DNA of 54,897 nucleotides from a virus, in the IMG/VR virus record IMGVR_UViG_3300009505_000017, positions 1-54,897 of that record. One strand, written 5' to 3'. A program made the position numbers and the translations under genes. Below the pieces are notes generated by a model. The model made no database searches and was not told the DNA's origin. It worked only from the letters and a program-made list of their open reading frames with translations. Within the stretch, counting starts at the first letter, position 1, and each line of letters begins with the position of its first letter. Shown here piece by piece: positions 13,640 to 24,301 of this stretch.

Positions 13640-16600
13640 ATTTTTAAGTTCATCTTCTAGTTTTTTTATTTTTCTACCAGCAGGCGAATTTTTCTGTTGT
13701 TTTCTAGCTTTAGATTTTCTAGCTTTTCTTTTTTTAAGTTCTCTTTCTCCATAGATTATTTTAAAATCTTCATCACTTAATTTTAAATCTTGCTGTTTAG
13801 AAGCTTTTATGTCAGACCAATTCTGAGCCATCATATATCTTCTTATATCCTTGTATAGTGGTAATGGTACTCCTGTAAACTGACTAGCCTCTAAAGCAGT
13901 TCTTAATGTCATAAACTCAGCTGCTGCTCTGTCGGCAACTTTTTTATCTTTGCTTCCCATTTTAGCAAGTAAATCACCCATTCTTAATAAACTACTAGCT
14001 TGTGGAGCTAAAGGCCCTGCACCAATTCTTATTGCCGACTCAGCTACACCTTCTTTCTCTAATTTTTGTTGGTTTATTACACTAAATATAATAGAATGTA
14101 TATATGGATTATATCCTTTGCCATCTTTGTCTGACCATAAACCTAAATCTTCTCCATATTCCTCGTTTAATTTTTCAATAGCTAAATTTATTGGAATCAT
14201 AGGAAAGTTTCCTGAAGTACCTCTTGTTATTAAAGAAACTCCTGCACCTGCTAATTGTCTAGTGGTTAACTCTTCATAATCTATGTCATCTTTATCATCA
14301 AGTCCTAACACTCCATTGAACATAGAAGCTAGTGCTTTGTACATAACAACGTACAAACTCATTCTAGTCATGATTCCTGCTAATGTAGCACCTCCTTTTA
14401 TAGCACCCATTTCTCCTTGTCCAACCATAGAAGCAACAGCTTGTCTTGCTGTTACAAATTCATTGATAGTAAACCGAGCCATATAGGAGTTTATTGACTT
14501 ATATAATATCATTCTAGCACCATCTTGATCTGAGAGTTGATTTTTCAACACGCCACTAAAGGGGTCATTAGATGTTGCCGCTTGAGTAACTTTAGCATCA
14601 GCTGCTCTCTTGGCAGCTTGAATAGCATCTGCATACTTAGTCATGTATGCTTCGTCATTTTTTGATATTTTATCTGCGTCCATGTCTTGACCAGTTTCCT
14701 GTTTAAAAACCTTAGCAAAAGTTCCAAAAAATAAAGGTCTTGAAATCATTTTATCAGGAGTACTTAATAAATTATCTGCCAAAAACTCTGAACCATCTGC
14801 AAACTTTTTACCAAATCGAGCTGCGTATTGAAAAGTACTTTTAACATTACTACCACTAGCTCGTTTACTTCCTTTTTTGTTTCTAACTACACCAGCGTTT
14901 TCTGATTTAGAACCTCCTAGTATTTCTGAACCCCAATTTTTAGTTACAGTTGTAGACCCTACATTTTCTGCAAAAGACAATCCGTTTTGCATTAAAGATA
15001 ATTTTGAATATTTTCCTAACCCTAATGCTAATTCTTTAGGAGCTGACATCAATCCAAATGTCAAGTTACTTCCAAGTTCTGCCACAGCTCTTGGAGCAGA
15101 TGCTAGCGTACTATAATAACCAATTTTTCTTGCTGAATCAAACCACTTTCCTCCTATAACGTCTGTACTAAAATTACTAGACAAAACCTTATTAATAGAT
15201 TCATCATATGCTCTTGACAAAGAAACAGTTGCTTCTATTACTTCTTTTGTAGCATTGTCTTGTTCAGAAAGTTTAGTTAATTGAGTTAAAGCTTTTCTAG
15301 ATGTTTGTATTTCATTAGTTAAATAGTAATCCATACCTGCCATTCTTAAAGCTCTTAGTGCTGTAGCTACAGGATCAAAATCAATTGCCTTTGCTCCTGG
15401 AGTTCTACTTATAGATGTTTTAGATTCAGTACTTGTTTGTGGATTTATGTAGTTTTTCTGTGATATTAATTGTTGGTCTAATTTGTCAGTTGTAGCATCA
15501 ACTTTGTGATGAACATAATTGTTCAATAAGTCTAATTTATTACCTCTTACAATAGTTGTCGCATAGGCTTGCTTGTCGCCTAAAGCACCATAAATTTCCT
15601 GCATTATACCTATCGCCTTCATTACTTGTGGAGATAAATTTTGTTTCATCTTCTTAGTTGTAATGACTCCTCCTTCGCTATTCTTTGCTTTTATATCGAG
15701 TAATATATCTATGTCAGCTTGAGTATAATTGCTTTTTGTTTTAGAATTGTTAAAGTTTTCTACAGTCTTGTCTATAAATTTATTTGCTTCTGCAACTCCT
15801 TTATTACCTGCGTTTGATTCGCTTTCTAAAGCTAGTAAGTATGTTTGTATTTCAAACCTTCTTCTTACTGCAGGATTAGTTCCTTCTTTGTAAGTAGGAG
15901 CTATTATCTGTTCTACAGCATCAAGCTTATCTGTTAGTCTTCCTGACCAAGTTTTAAACTGACTGTACTTTGTGGCTATTGGTTCAAAACTATTATTTCT
16001 TATAGTGTTGTTTTTATAGTTTCCAAAAGCATTATCTACTGCAGATAAAGGATTAGTCCTTAGCATCTCTAATGATGTTGTGGAATTTGCTCCCCTTTTT
16101 GTGGCGTTTTTTAAACCAGCTTTTAAAGCAGCTTCGGCCCTGCTTTTGACCATAGCTATTTTATTTTTAGTAGTTCCATATTTGTCTACTAAAGGACGCA
16201 TGTCATAAGCCCTACTATTTATTGACTGACCAAGTTTGTTTGCAGCGTGTGTATAATGACCATTATTAATGTTTTCAAGACTAACTTCTAATAAATCTAA
16301 TTGCTTACCTGTTAAGCCAATTAGGTCGCTGTCTTTAATGTTTTGAAACACTTGAACACCACCTGCTTCTTTAGTTGTGTTGTCAAGGCTTTTTAAACTT
16401 ATACCCTTAGACCTAGATTTTATTTTTGTTATAATGGCCTGTCTATTCTCAGCAAATTTATTAGCAGCTTCTACAAGCTCTTGATTTTCATCAGTCTCTG
16501 CTGAGTTAATTTTATCTATAAGAGTTTGTAATGTAAATGAATCTAGTTTATCTAAGTCGTTTTCAATAAACTTAGAATCTTCTGATATTAAAGTTTCACC

Positions 16601-19600
16601 ATCTACATCTTCATTAATAATTTTATCTACTATAGTTTTTAAAGTTTTAGTTTCTTTAGTTTCAGTCTCTTCATCTGTATCTTGAATGTTTTCATTATAC
16701 AAAGAATCAGCCATGTTTTGAGAATCTATTATTAACTGATTATCTAACTTTACATTTTGTTTTTGCTTTAGAAGATTACTTAAGAAATCATTATAACCAT
16801 CTATGTTTTCACTAGTAAGATTTTTAGTTGGAGTATTTAGTATAGTTCCTAACCTAGATATAAGGTCTGGATTTAATCCATAGTCTCCTTTATTTAATCT
16901 TGTGGTCACTCTATTATTAAGCTTCTCTGCTTTCAAAAGTTTTGCTGCGTAATCAGCGTCATTAAATACTTTTTCTGAATACTCTATTAATTCTTGTACA
17001 GCCACTTGATTATCAAGATTAACACTATTAACTTTGTTTATAACAGCTTTTGTTTGTGCTGCAGTAATAGTTCCCTTTTTACCTTTAGAATATATCTTTA
17101 TCTGTTTATTAAGGTCTTTTCTTTTGGTTTTTAAATCTTGTTTACCTTCTCTGTTGGCCTTGTTCCACGCTTTCCAAAATCTTTTACGCTGAGTATTTTC
17201 TCCTTCTTGCTTTGCCTTATCAGTTCTAGTGGTACTCTTTATAGATTGTAAAATACCTTTATATGTATCAGCCGTTACAGTTTGACTATTTGTTTTAGCA
17301 ATGGCTTCTACCTCAGCCTGTACTTCTGCTTCATTTGCAGCATATAAATCTATCTGCTCATTTGAAAAGTTAGTCTCTCCTTTCGCTATTTTAGTAGCTA
17401 ATCTTTTTGTTTTAGATTTATCCTTAGGAACATTTTTTCTTTTCTGTGTAACTAACGCATCGATCTCTGCTTGATTCTCAGCATAAAACTGTTGAGCTTC
17501 ATCACCAAACTCTTGAGTAGATTCACCATCTACTAATCTATTAGCAAATGATTCAACCTTATTATCATTGTTCACACTCACACCTTTCTTTGCTGAGGAA
17601 GGTTGAGTAGATGTCTGATTAGTTTTAGCTGCGTCATTTGATGCAATCTTTTCTGCATAAGCTTTAGCTTCTTTAGAAGTTTTAAAGCTTTTAGTTAAAG
17701 CATTGCTTCTAGTCATTTGACCACCTTGATTTGTATTAACTCTTACCTCAAATCTATAATCAGTATTTTTTCTGGCAGAAGGTTGACCTTGGTCGTTTTG
17801 AGCCGAAATATTAACCTCTACTTTATCAGAAGAATAGTTTTCATATCTACCTGCTGAGTCAGGGGAATTTGGTTTTAAGAGTTCAACATCTGTCTCCGTA
17901 GTCGTGTCGATAGTTGTATCGGTTTGCGTGTCACCTTCTTCGACTTTCGTTTCGGTATCTGTCTCAACGTCTCCTTCTCCCACTTGCTGCAGTTCCACTT
18001 CGGAGTCTGCCCCATCTGTTTGGCTTCCTCCATCATCTTGTAACACTTGTTTCTCTGTGCTTGGTTTTTGAATGGCATCGTTTTCTTTTTTAGTTTCGCT
18101 TTCCTTATCTTTTTCTAATGCAGCTTCATTAGCTGTTTCAACAGGAAAAGCTAAGGCTTGCTTTTCTTCCATTGATAACTTATTAAAGTTTTGTACAGCT
18201 CTACTTCTAATTTCGCTGTTATTTATTTTATAGTTTTGTTCACCTGCAGCTTCTTTTTCAGCAACTAACTCTTTGCCTGCATCATCCATTAGTTTTTGTT
18301 TTGATTTGTTATTTACAAAATCAAAGTTGCTGTTTTTAATTATGTTGTTTTTTAAATCCTGAATCTGAACATCAAGATAAGGTGAGAAAACTTCAGATAC
18401 TTTTTTCTCTGATTCTAATTGCTTAATTTTATTTAAGTCACTCATCACCTGTAAAGATGTTTCAGCACTTAAATTTGATGGTAAACCATTAATGGTTTCA
18501 TTAAATATTTTAACATCACTCATTAAGTTATCAGCTTGCTGTTGCGTATAAATACCTCTCTTTACTTGTGAATCTAAAAGTGATTGTGTTTTTTTTACAT
18601 TACTAGCTAATAAAGCTAAAGATTTCATTTGATCAATAGCTCTACCACCTCGTCCAGTCATACTAAAAGACCTAGTTGTATTTGCTTTTAAATCTCCTGC
18701 AACAGGCATTAAGATACCTGCGCTTAAAGATATTATGGAGGTGTTAGCAAAGTCATCTAAACTAATAGTCTCCTTCATTATTTGTTCACCTGCTTGTTCG
18801 TTTATGTCTGAACCAATAATATAAGCTTGTGCGCCTTGTTGAATGTTTTCTTGAAAAAATTCTTTTCCACCTTCAGTTAAATATACAGGAACATTTCTTA
18901 TAACTCCATCTAATGTTTTTCGTAAATAAGACCTAGACGCTTCAATCCCTGCTCCTTGCGCATATCTGTTAATTGTATTCTCAACAATTTTTTGTTTTAC
19001 TTTTGTTCCAAATATCTTATCCATAGCAACACGCTGTGTAGATATTGGGGCTGTTAAAACACCTAGTGCATATCCCTGAGTCGCTGCTTCAGAAGCTAAT
19101 AAATTTGCTTCTTCGTTTGATAAACCTGCATCTAGAGCTGACTTTCTAACTTGTGACGCTAATGAGCTACTCATTAAAGTACCCTGAGCAATCATAGCTG
19201 AAGCTGTTGAAGCTCTCATAGGTACTTTTTCTAACAAAGAAACAACTTGTCTACCTTGCTTGTATTTAGATGCAAATGCAATTCCTTTTACAGTTTGACC
19301 TGCCATTCCAACACCCCTAGTAAGAGCTATCTGAAGTAGCATATCTGAAGCCACACCTGCAGTTGTTACTGTTGCTCCTGTGCCACTAAAACTACTTACA
19401 TCAACTCCATTTAACTGAACTTGTTTTCTTATTTCTTTTATTTGTTCTGGCTCTAATACGCTGCTTACTCTTATCTTTAAATCTAAATCATATATTTCTC
19501 CGTTGTCATCAATCATATACTCTCTACCATTTGCAAAAGCGCTTTTACCACTTGCATAGGTATATCTAAGCATATCATCTCTGTTAAGTTCTGTTTCAGC

Positions 19601-21412
19601 TTGATTCATTTGAATTTCATCAATAACAGATTCCATGCCTACCCAATCATAAGCCCACTCAGAAAAACTATTTATCCTATCATTTACAGAACGACCCCCT
19701 TGAGATCCTGCATCGAGTAACCATTGAGTATTTGAACCACCTGCACCACCTTCTAATTCTTTTTGATAATTTTCTTTTGTTTCGGCTTTTTGTTTTTTTA
19801 CTGCAAATGACAAAGTAGGAAATTCTTCTTCCATATAATCCCTAAGCTCATCTATTGCAATAGCAGGTTTTAAATCTATTTTATCTACATCACCATTTAA
19901 AAAAGGATTCTTGCCTTCATTCTTAATTTCGTATTCAAGAACTTGTTTGTTTACATTTTGCAAATCAACTTCAGCTAAATAGTTTTTTAGGTAATCATAC
20001 TTTAATTTCTCAGCTGCCAAAGTTGGATTATAGTTTCCAGAATAGTCGTAATATCTTCCATCTTCAGATATTGTTTCGTTTTCTAGCAACTTAGCGTATC
20101 TTTCTTTAAATCCGTTTTCTATTAAATAGCCATTAAATCCAGATATGTCAATTTTATTACCATCACCTGATAGCTTTTTTAAAGTTTGCTGGTCATACAT
20201 TTCTCCTAAAACATCATCTTCAAAACCTGTTGGTTCAAAATCTGAGTTTTCAAAAATCTCAAACTCTTCATCAGTATAAGCTCCATCTTCTCTTTGAAAT
20301 ATAGACTGAAGTTTTTCAACGCTAGCATTAGGGCCTGCCAAATCTATAAGCCTTGCCGTTTCTGCATCAAAGTCTTTAACTTTTTTAATTATAGCATTTC
20401 TTTTTTCTTTTTCTTCAGGAGTGTAACTAAAGTTTTTTACATCAGAATATTGAGAATATTCTTTTTGTTTTTCTTCTTGCAGTTTTAATGCATTGTCTTT
20501 AATTGACTTTACAGAAACTTCTTGTAGTTTTTCAATAGATTTTTTATTTCCTTTTAATGCAGAGTTTATATCTGATTGCTTTACATATCCTATAGCTAAT
20601 GCTTTTTGAATATTAGGATCAGCTTCTATTTTTAATTTTAATTGTTCATCTATAGGTAAATCTAAAAACTCACCTTTAGTTTCAATAGCTCTGTCTGTTT
20701 TTGTGAATGTTATACTTCCCTGTCCTCTTTCTCGATTGGGATTTGTTGCTTTTTCAAACAAAGAACTAAGGTCATCTTTTAATAGATTTTTGTTTTTTCT
20801 AGAATCATATCTTTCTTTCCATGAACCTTCACCATAGGCAATTGCAGATTGTTTATCTGTTCCAAAATCAGCAACCTCTCCTCTTTTTTTAGCTTCTTCG
20901 TAAACAGATTTCCAATCTGATTCTGCTTGCTCAGACATGTCAACAAATTCTCCGTCTTCATTTTGAAATACTGTAGGGAAAGAAAACCAATTTTCTCCAT
21001 CAAAAGTTTCGGTTTTCATTTTGTGCGTAGATACACTTCCATCGTCATTTAATTGAACACCTTTTCTATTTGGTGCGTCAATATTTATATTGAATTCTTC
21101 CTCAACTTCTACTTCTAAACCATCCGAAAATCCAGGAGTTGTTTCCGTCTCTGTAGTGGATTCCGTAACGACCTCGTTTGAAGTGGAAGGAGTATCGACT
21201 TGATTTTTTTTTTCAGAAGTAGCTATTCCAACATTTGTTCTCCAAGTTTCAATGTCGCTTTTTGTATACTTCTTATCTGTAAGATAAACATGCACATTGT
21301 CTTGTATTTCTTTACTACCTGAAAAATTTGATTTCCAAGTTTCAAAATCACTTTTGGTTGCGCCATCATTAGTTAGCGTGTTCCATATGTTTTTAAGAAT
21401 TTCTTCGTCCAT
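13628..21412 (-). CDS. Giant virion/ejection protein (large polyvalent type, T7 gp16 position)
   Basis: 2594 residues, last gene of the late operon. The N-terminus has two short repeats (TKSDFETWKSN at about 20 and TKSDIETWRTN at about 51), a Thr/Glu-rich linker, then an FSFPTVFQNEDGEFV block I associate with phage ejection proteins. Large coiled-coil and Gln/Asn-rich regions follow. Residues 1110-1180 are an acidic Thr/Asp/Glu linker overlapping another reading frame (see 17875). The C-terminal third has hydrophobic helices (LAGIMTRMSLYVVMYKALA) and a Lys/Arg-rich end. Its place after the gp14-like and gp15-like genes matches T7 gp16, the inner-core protein that enters the host with the DNA. 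I see no RNA polymerase DxDGD motif and no clear lysozyme active site. Enzymatic domains cannot be excluded. Confidence 0.75.
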   Translation of the reverse strand: MDEEILKNIWNTLTNDGATKSDFETWKSNFSGSKEIQDNVHVYLTDKKYTKSDIETWRTNVGIATSEKKNQVDTPSTSNEVVTESTTETETTPGFSDGLEVEVEEEFNINIDAPNRKGVQLNDDGSVSTHKMKTETFDGENWFSFPTVFQNEDGEFVDMSEQAESDWKSVYEEAKKRGEVADFGTDKQSAIAYGEGSWKERYDSRKNKNLLKDDLSSLFEKATNPNRERGQGSITFTKTDRAIETKGEFLDLPIDEQLKLKIEADPNIQKALAIGYVKQSDINSALKGNKKSIEKLQEVSVKSIKDNALKLQEEKQKEYSQYSDVKNFSYTPEEKEKRNAIIKKVKDFDAETARLIDLAGPNASVEKLQSIFQREDGAYTDEEFEIFENSDFEPTGFEDDVLGEMYDQQTLKKLSGDGNKIDISGFNGYLIENGFKERYAKLLENETISEDGRYYDYSGNYNPTLAAEKLKYDYLKNYLAEVDLQNVNKQVLEYEIKNEGKNPFLNGDVDKIDLKPAIAIDELRDYMEEEFPTLSFAVKKQKAETKENYQKELEGGAGGSNTQWLLDAGSQGGRSVNDRINSFSEWAYDWVGMESVIDEIQMNQAETELNRDDMLRYTYASGKSAFANGREYMIDDNGEIYDLDLKIRVSSVLEPEQIKEIRKQVQLNGVDVSSFSGTGATVTTAGVASDMLLQIALTRGVGMAGQTVKGIAFASKYKQGRQVVSLLEKVPMRASTASAMIAQGTLMSSSLASQVRKSALDAGLSNEEANLLASEAATQGYALGVLTAPISTQRVAMDKIFGTKVKQKIVENTINRYAQGAGIEASRSYLRKTLDGVIRNVPVYLTEGGKEFFQENIQQGAQAYIIGSDINEQAGEQIMKETISLDDFANTSIISLSAGILMPVAGDLKANTTRSFSMTGRGGRAIDQMKSLALLASNVKKTQSLLDSQVKRGIYTQQQADNLMSDVKIFNETINGLPSNLSAETSLQVMSDLNKIKQLESEKKVSEVFSPYLDVQIQDLKNNIIKNSNFDFVNNKSKQKLMDDAGKELVAEKEAAGEQNYKINNSEIRSRAVQNFNKLSMEEKQALAFPVETANEAALEKDKESETKKENDAIQKPSTEKQVLQDDGGSQTDGADSEVELQQVGEGDVETDTETKVEEGDTQTDTTIDTTTETDVELLKPNSPDSAGRYENYSSDKVEVNISAQNDQGQPSARKNTDYRFEVRVNTNQGGQMTRSNALTKSFKTSKEAKAYAEKIASNDAAKTNQTSTQPSSAKKGVSVNNDNKVESFANRLVDGESTQEFGDEAQQFYAENQAEIDALVTQKRKNVPKDKSKTKRLATKIAKGETNFSNEQIDLYAANEAEVQAEVEAIAKTNSQTVTADTYKGILQSIKSTTRTDKAKQEGENTQRKRFWKAWNKANREGKQDLKTKRKDLNKQIKIYSKGKKGTITAAQTKAVINKVNSVNLDNQVAVQELIEYSEKVFNDADYAAKLLKAEKLNNRVTTRLNKGDYGLNPDLISRLGTILNTPTKNLTSENIDGYNDFLSNLLKQKQNVKLDNQLIIDSQNMADSLYNENIQDTDEETETKETKTLKTIVDKIINEDVDGETLISEDSKFIENDLDKLDSFTLQTLIDKINSAETDENQELVEAANKFAENRQAIITKIKSRSKGISLKSLDNTTKEAGGVQVFQNIKDSDLIGLTGKQLDLLEVSLENINNGHYTHAANKLGQSINSRAYDMRPLVDKYGTTKNKIAMVKSRAEAALKAGLKNATKRGANSTTSLEMLRTNPLSAVDNAFGNYKNNTIRNNSFEPIATKYSQFKTWSGRLTDKLDAVEQIIAPTYKEGTNPAVRRRFEIQTYLLALESESNAGNKGVAEANKFIDKTVENFNNSKTKSNYTQADIDILLDIKAKNSEGGVITTKKMKQNLSPQVMKAIGIMQEIYGALGDKQAYATTIVRGNKLDLLNNYVHHKVDATTDKLDQQLISQKNYINPQTSTESKTSISRTPGAKAIDFDPVATALRALRMAGMDYYLTNEIQTSRKALTQLTKLSEQDNATKEVIEATVSLSRAYDESINKVLSSNFSTDVIGGKWFDSARKIGYYSTLASAPRAVAELGSNLTFGLMSAPKELALGLGKYSKLSLMQNGLSFAENVGSTTVTKNWGSEILGGSKSENAGVVRNKKGSKRASGSNVKSTFQYAARFGKKFADGSEFLADNLLSTPDKMISRPLFFGTFAKVFKQETGQDMDADKISKNDEAYMTKYADAIQAAKRAADAKVTQAATSNDPFSGVLKNQLSDQDGARMILYKSINSYMARFTINEFVTARQAVASMVGQGEMGAIKGGATLAGIMTRMSLYVVMYKALASMFNGVLGLDDKDDIDYEELTTRQLAGAGVSLITRGTSGNFPMIPINLAIEKLNEEYGEDLGLWSDKDGKGYNPYIHSIIFSVINQQKLEKEGVAESAIRIGAGPLAPQASSLLRMGDLLAKMGSKDKKVADRAAAEFMTLRTALEASQFTGVPLPLYKDIRRYMMAQNWSDIKASKQQDLKLSDEDFKIIYGERELKKRKARKSKARKQQKNSPAGRKIKKLEDELKNLDF
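17570..17580 (+). repeat. Dispersed motif, 11-base partial copy
   Basis: GTTCACACTCA followed by CACC, against CATCAT in the full motif. It lies inside the leftward giant gene. An 11-base match alone could be chance. Confidence 0.3.
17875..18078 (-). CDS. Overprinted small Lys-rich protein inside the giant gene
   Basis: 67 residues on the same strand as the giant gene but in a shifted frame. It starts MPFKNQAQRNKCYKMMEEAK and continues with PKWNCSKWEKE and a basic tail (RKSKKVTRK). This looks like a family of very small phage proteins I recall (MPFxNxAQRxxC..., WxCxxWxxxT, Lys-rich end). An A-rich leader (AAAAAAGAAAACG) precedes the ATG, as for real genes here. In the giant frame the same DNA encodes only a low-complexity acidic linker. 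The region is about 49% GC. Either it is a true overlapping gene, or a small gene was swallowed by the giant one. Confidence 0.5.
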   Translation of the reverse strand: MPFKNQAQRNKCYKMMEEAKQMGQTPKWNCSKWEKETLRQIPKRKSKKVTRKPIQLSTRLRRQMLNS

Positions 21413-21424
21413 TATAAAAGTTAT

Positions 21425-23359
21425 TTATCCAACATTTGGCGTTGATTGTGTTGTACCATTTGGCTTCTCTCCTCTTAAGACTTTATCCATATTTGTTTGA
21501 AGCCATGTGTGATTTTTCCTGCTTGATTGCGCTGGGCTTTTGTAATCTACACCATCTACTGTGATTACATATCTGTCATTAGGGCCATTCTCGTCTATAT
21601 CACTTACTTGTATATTTGAGTCAATATCATATTCTTGTATAGCCTTTTGGATTATAGTATTTGCTACACCAATAACCTCTGCTTCATCAGGATTACTTTC
21701 TGTTGCACTAGCAAAAACTTCAGCTGCAGTACCTGCTCTTTTTATACCATCTGATTCTGAAACTCCTAGATTAAACGCACCTAAGCCTACATAATCTTTT
21801 GTTACGGTTTTAAACTTACCTTCTGTACCACCTGCTTTTTTGTTAGTACCCTTTAATTTAGATTTATCAAAATATCTTTGAGCTTTTAATTGTAGTTGTG
21901 CCGCAATTTGCTTACCTGCATCTACACCTAAACCTGATAATGGTATAGGGGCCATGTTGTTTCCATCAGCATCTATAAACACTAATTCCATATCTTCTCC
22001 TGCACCTATAATATTATAAGCTGATATTTTGTCTGGATTCTCAGCAACTAAAGCCTTTAAACTTGAGGCATCACCTGTAGCTGCAAGGTCGATAAGATCT
22101 ACTGAGGCTTGGAAGTCTTTTTCTTCATCACCTGACTTAATTGAAGCAGCACTTCTTTGGAACTCACTTTTTTTAGTTCCTTTTGTTATTTTTCTTTGCA
22201 ATCCTGAAACTAAACTTCTTCTATTATAACCTTTAACAGCTTCTATTTGTTCTTCTGTCATTTCTGGAACAATAGCATTGTTTGAGTTTGCAGCTGCAAC
22301 CCTAGAATATTTAGGAACAGTAACTTTTTTTGCTTCTAGATTCTCATCTAATATATCAACTGTAAATGTCTCCTTTTTTTGAGCATCTGTTAAATTATCG
22401 TAGTCAGTAAAAGAAACTAGCTTACCTCCCATTCCGTTTTCACTAGTGAACAAACTGGCTACATGCTCTATATTTGTTGTGTTGGCTGCTACTTGATTAT
22501 TGACGCTTGCTTTTAGATCTGGATTATTTCTAGAGTCAGCAATAACATTTCCTACCATTAGTCCAGTTCCATCCTTAACCATTATCTCATAATTAGTTCC
22601 AACTGCACTATTAGCAAAATCATCAACTTGGTCAGTAATATATATCCTATCAGCTCTTGTATTTGCTTTGTGCTTAAGAGCCAAAACACTCATTCCACTT
22701 TGTCCGTCTATATAAATTGGTTTACCGTCTTTATCTAATTTACGAACTAAAGTTTTAGTTTTCTCGTCAACTTCCATTTTATAAAAATCAACTATACCCA
22801 TGCCTTTATCATCAAAATTAACATCAACACCAGCTAACGTACCTATTTGAGTTTGTATCTGTTGCTTAATAGCTTCTAATTCACCAGATTGTGGCTTAAC
22901 AAAAATTTGTTCTCCTTTATCATTAGTAATATATTTTCCTTTTGCTCTTTCTTCAGTAACATCTATTTCATCTCCAAATGTTTTAACAAAATCAGATAAA
23001 ATTTCAAAAGTTTGTTTTCCGTTTTCTTGAAATATTAAATTTTCTTCAGGAGGAACATTTCCATTTCTTACAAGTTTTTCGCTTATAAATGCATCCTCTT
23101 TAAATTTAGCCAAAGATTCAACCATTTTAGCTGCAGCTGTATCATTACTAGGCATGTTCTCGGCAGCATACTTCTCAGCTTCACGAATTGATTTTGAAGT
23201 GCTTTTTTTAAGGTCAAGACGCTGCTTGTCTATATTAGCTTTCCAAGCTTGTACATCTGTTATTCCTTTATCTATAGCTGCAAACTTTGATTCAAGTGGA
23301 TTACCTCCAATTAAACCTTTATCTAATGCCGCTATAGTTCCCTGTAATGCGTTACCCAT
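21425..23359 (-). CDS. Internal virion protein, T7 gp15 position
   Basis: 644 residues, soluble, acidic and Ala-rich, with no membrane segment and no enzyme motif. It has an N-terminal helical region with coiled-coil character (DKQRLDLKKSTSKSIREAEKYAAENM) and a long mixed middle. It lies between a gp14-like and a gp16-like gene, as T7 gp15 does. T7 gp14, gp15 and gp16 leave the head with the DNA and form a conduit across the envelope. The assignment rests on order and size, not on sequence similarity. Confidence 0.6.
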   Translation of the reverse strand: MGNALQGTIAALDKGLIGGNPLESKFAAIDKGITDVQAWKANIDKQRLDLKKSTSKSIREAEKYAAENMPSNDTAAAKMVESLAKFKEDAFISEKLVRNGNVPPEENLIFQENGKQTFEILSDFVKTFGDEIDVTEERAKGKYITNDKGEQIFVKPQSGELEAIKQQIQTQIGTLAGVDVNFDDKGMGIVDFYKMEVDEKTKTLVRKLDKDGKPIYIDGQSGMSVLALKHKANTRADRIYITDQVDDFANSAVGTNYEIMVKDGTGLMVGNVIADSRNNPDLKASVNNQVAANTTNIEHVASLFTSENGMGGKLVSFTDYDNLTDAQKKETFTVDILDENLEAKKVTVPKYSRVAAANSNNAIVPEMTEEQIEAVKGYNRRSLVSGLQRKITKGTKKSEFQRSAASIKSGDEEKDFQASVDLIDLAATGDASSLKALVAENPDKISAYNIIGAGEDMELVFIDADGNNMAPIPLSGLGVDAGKQIAAQLQLKAQRYFDKSKLKGTNKKAGGTEGKFKTVTKDYVGLGAFNLGVSESDGIKRAGTAAEVFASATESNPDEAEVIGVANTIIQKAIQEYDIDSNIQVSDIDENGPNDRYVITVDGVDYKSPAQSSRKNHTWLQTNMDKVLRGEKPNGTTQSTPNVG

Positions 23360-23370
23360 AATTTAATGCT

Positions 23371-24300
23371 TTAGTTTGTTGGTACTGTAATTTGCCCTGA
23401 TGCAACTGCTGCTGCTATCTGTTCTGGTGTCATTAAAGCTATCTGTTCTGGAGTTAAACCTGCTGGTGTTGGAGTCTGTCCGAACCCAGCTATACTTCCA
23501 GCCGCTGATTTTATACCTCCAAGAGCAGTAGTCAGAGCGCCTCCAACAGCGGTAAGACCCTCTCCAAATGAAGTTTTACCATACCCTTCAGTTCCAAAAC
23601 CCTCCAAGGTTCCTTCCCTACCTATTTGTCTCATTTGTTTACCTGTAAGGTCACCTCCTTGTGTTGCTTTAAAAGAGTCAAATAATTTTTGACCTTCTTT
23701 ACCGCCTCCTAGTCCTTCAACTGCCTTTCCTTCTGCGCCTCCAAAAGCACCTATCCCTGCGGTTAAAGCGCTAGTTCCTGCACTTATAAAAGCACCTGTT
23801 GCTGCTGCCTCTAATTGATTTGCTTCATTTCTCTTAGCGTCAGCTTCTAATCCTGCTGCTGCTGCCCTATCATCTTGTAAAGCTGAAATTCTAGCTGCAT
23901 CCATTTCAGACGCTGCCGCACGTTTCATATCAATGTCTAATTTTTGCATCGCAAATTTATCAGCAATTTGTCCTGTCCCAATATCCTGGACTTGTTTTAC
24001 TTTTCCTGCAGTTGCCGCAACACCTCTTTGATCACCTTCTTGAGCTGCTTCTAATATCTGAGAACCTTGAACATTTGAAAGTTGAAGTTGTTTATCGTAA
24101 ATATCTGTAGTTGCTCTAATTGCATCATAGAAATTTTGCTCTAATCTAGCTACGGACTCTTGCTCTAATTCTTCCTGCTTAATTTCTAATCTACCTGCTT
24201 CTCTTGCTGCTTCTTTGGCTGCGCTACTTGCCATGAAACCTTTTGCTGCTTGACCTCCTACTGCTATAGTTGCTGCTGCTATTGATGTAAATGCTGCCAT
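23371..24300 (-). CDS. Internal virion protein, T7 gp14-like membrane-channel candidate
   Basis: 309 residues. A hydrophobic Ala-rich N-terminus (AAFTSIAAATIAVGGQAAKG), a long Glu/Gln/Ala coiled coil to about residue 150, and then a Gly/Ala-rich hydrophobic part (AATGAFISAGTSALTAGIGAFGG) ending in TPEQIA repeats. This architecture and the place just before the gp15- and gp16-like genes fit T7 gp14, the outer-membrane part of the ejection channel. It starts two bases before the end of the GNAT gene. Function is inferred from architecture and order. Confidence 0.6.
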   Translation of the reverse strand: MAAFTSIAAATIAVGGQAAKGFMASSAAKEAAREAGRLEIKQEELEQESVARLEQNFYDAIRATTDIYDKQLQLSNVQGSQILEAAQEGDQRGVAATAGKVKQVQDIGTGQIADKFAMQKLDIDMKRAAASEMDAARISALQDDRAAAAGLEADAKRNEANQLEAAATGAFISAGTSALTAGIGAFGGAEGKAVEGLGGGKEGQKLFDSFKATQGGDLTGKQMRQIGREGTLEGFGTEGYGKTSFGEGLTAVGGALTTALGGIKSAAGSIAGFGQTPTPAGLTPEQIALMTPEQIAAAVASGQITVPTN

Positions 24301-24301
24301 A

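Noticed and set aside
13628-21412. Virion RNA polymerase in the giant protein, as in some crAss-like phages
   Set aside because: I see no DxDGD metal-binding motif and no recognisable double-barrel landmarks.
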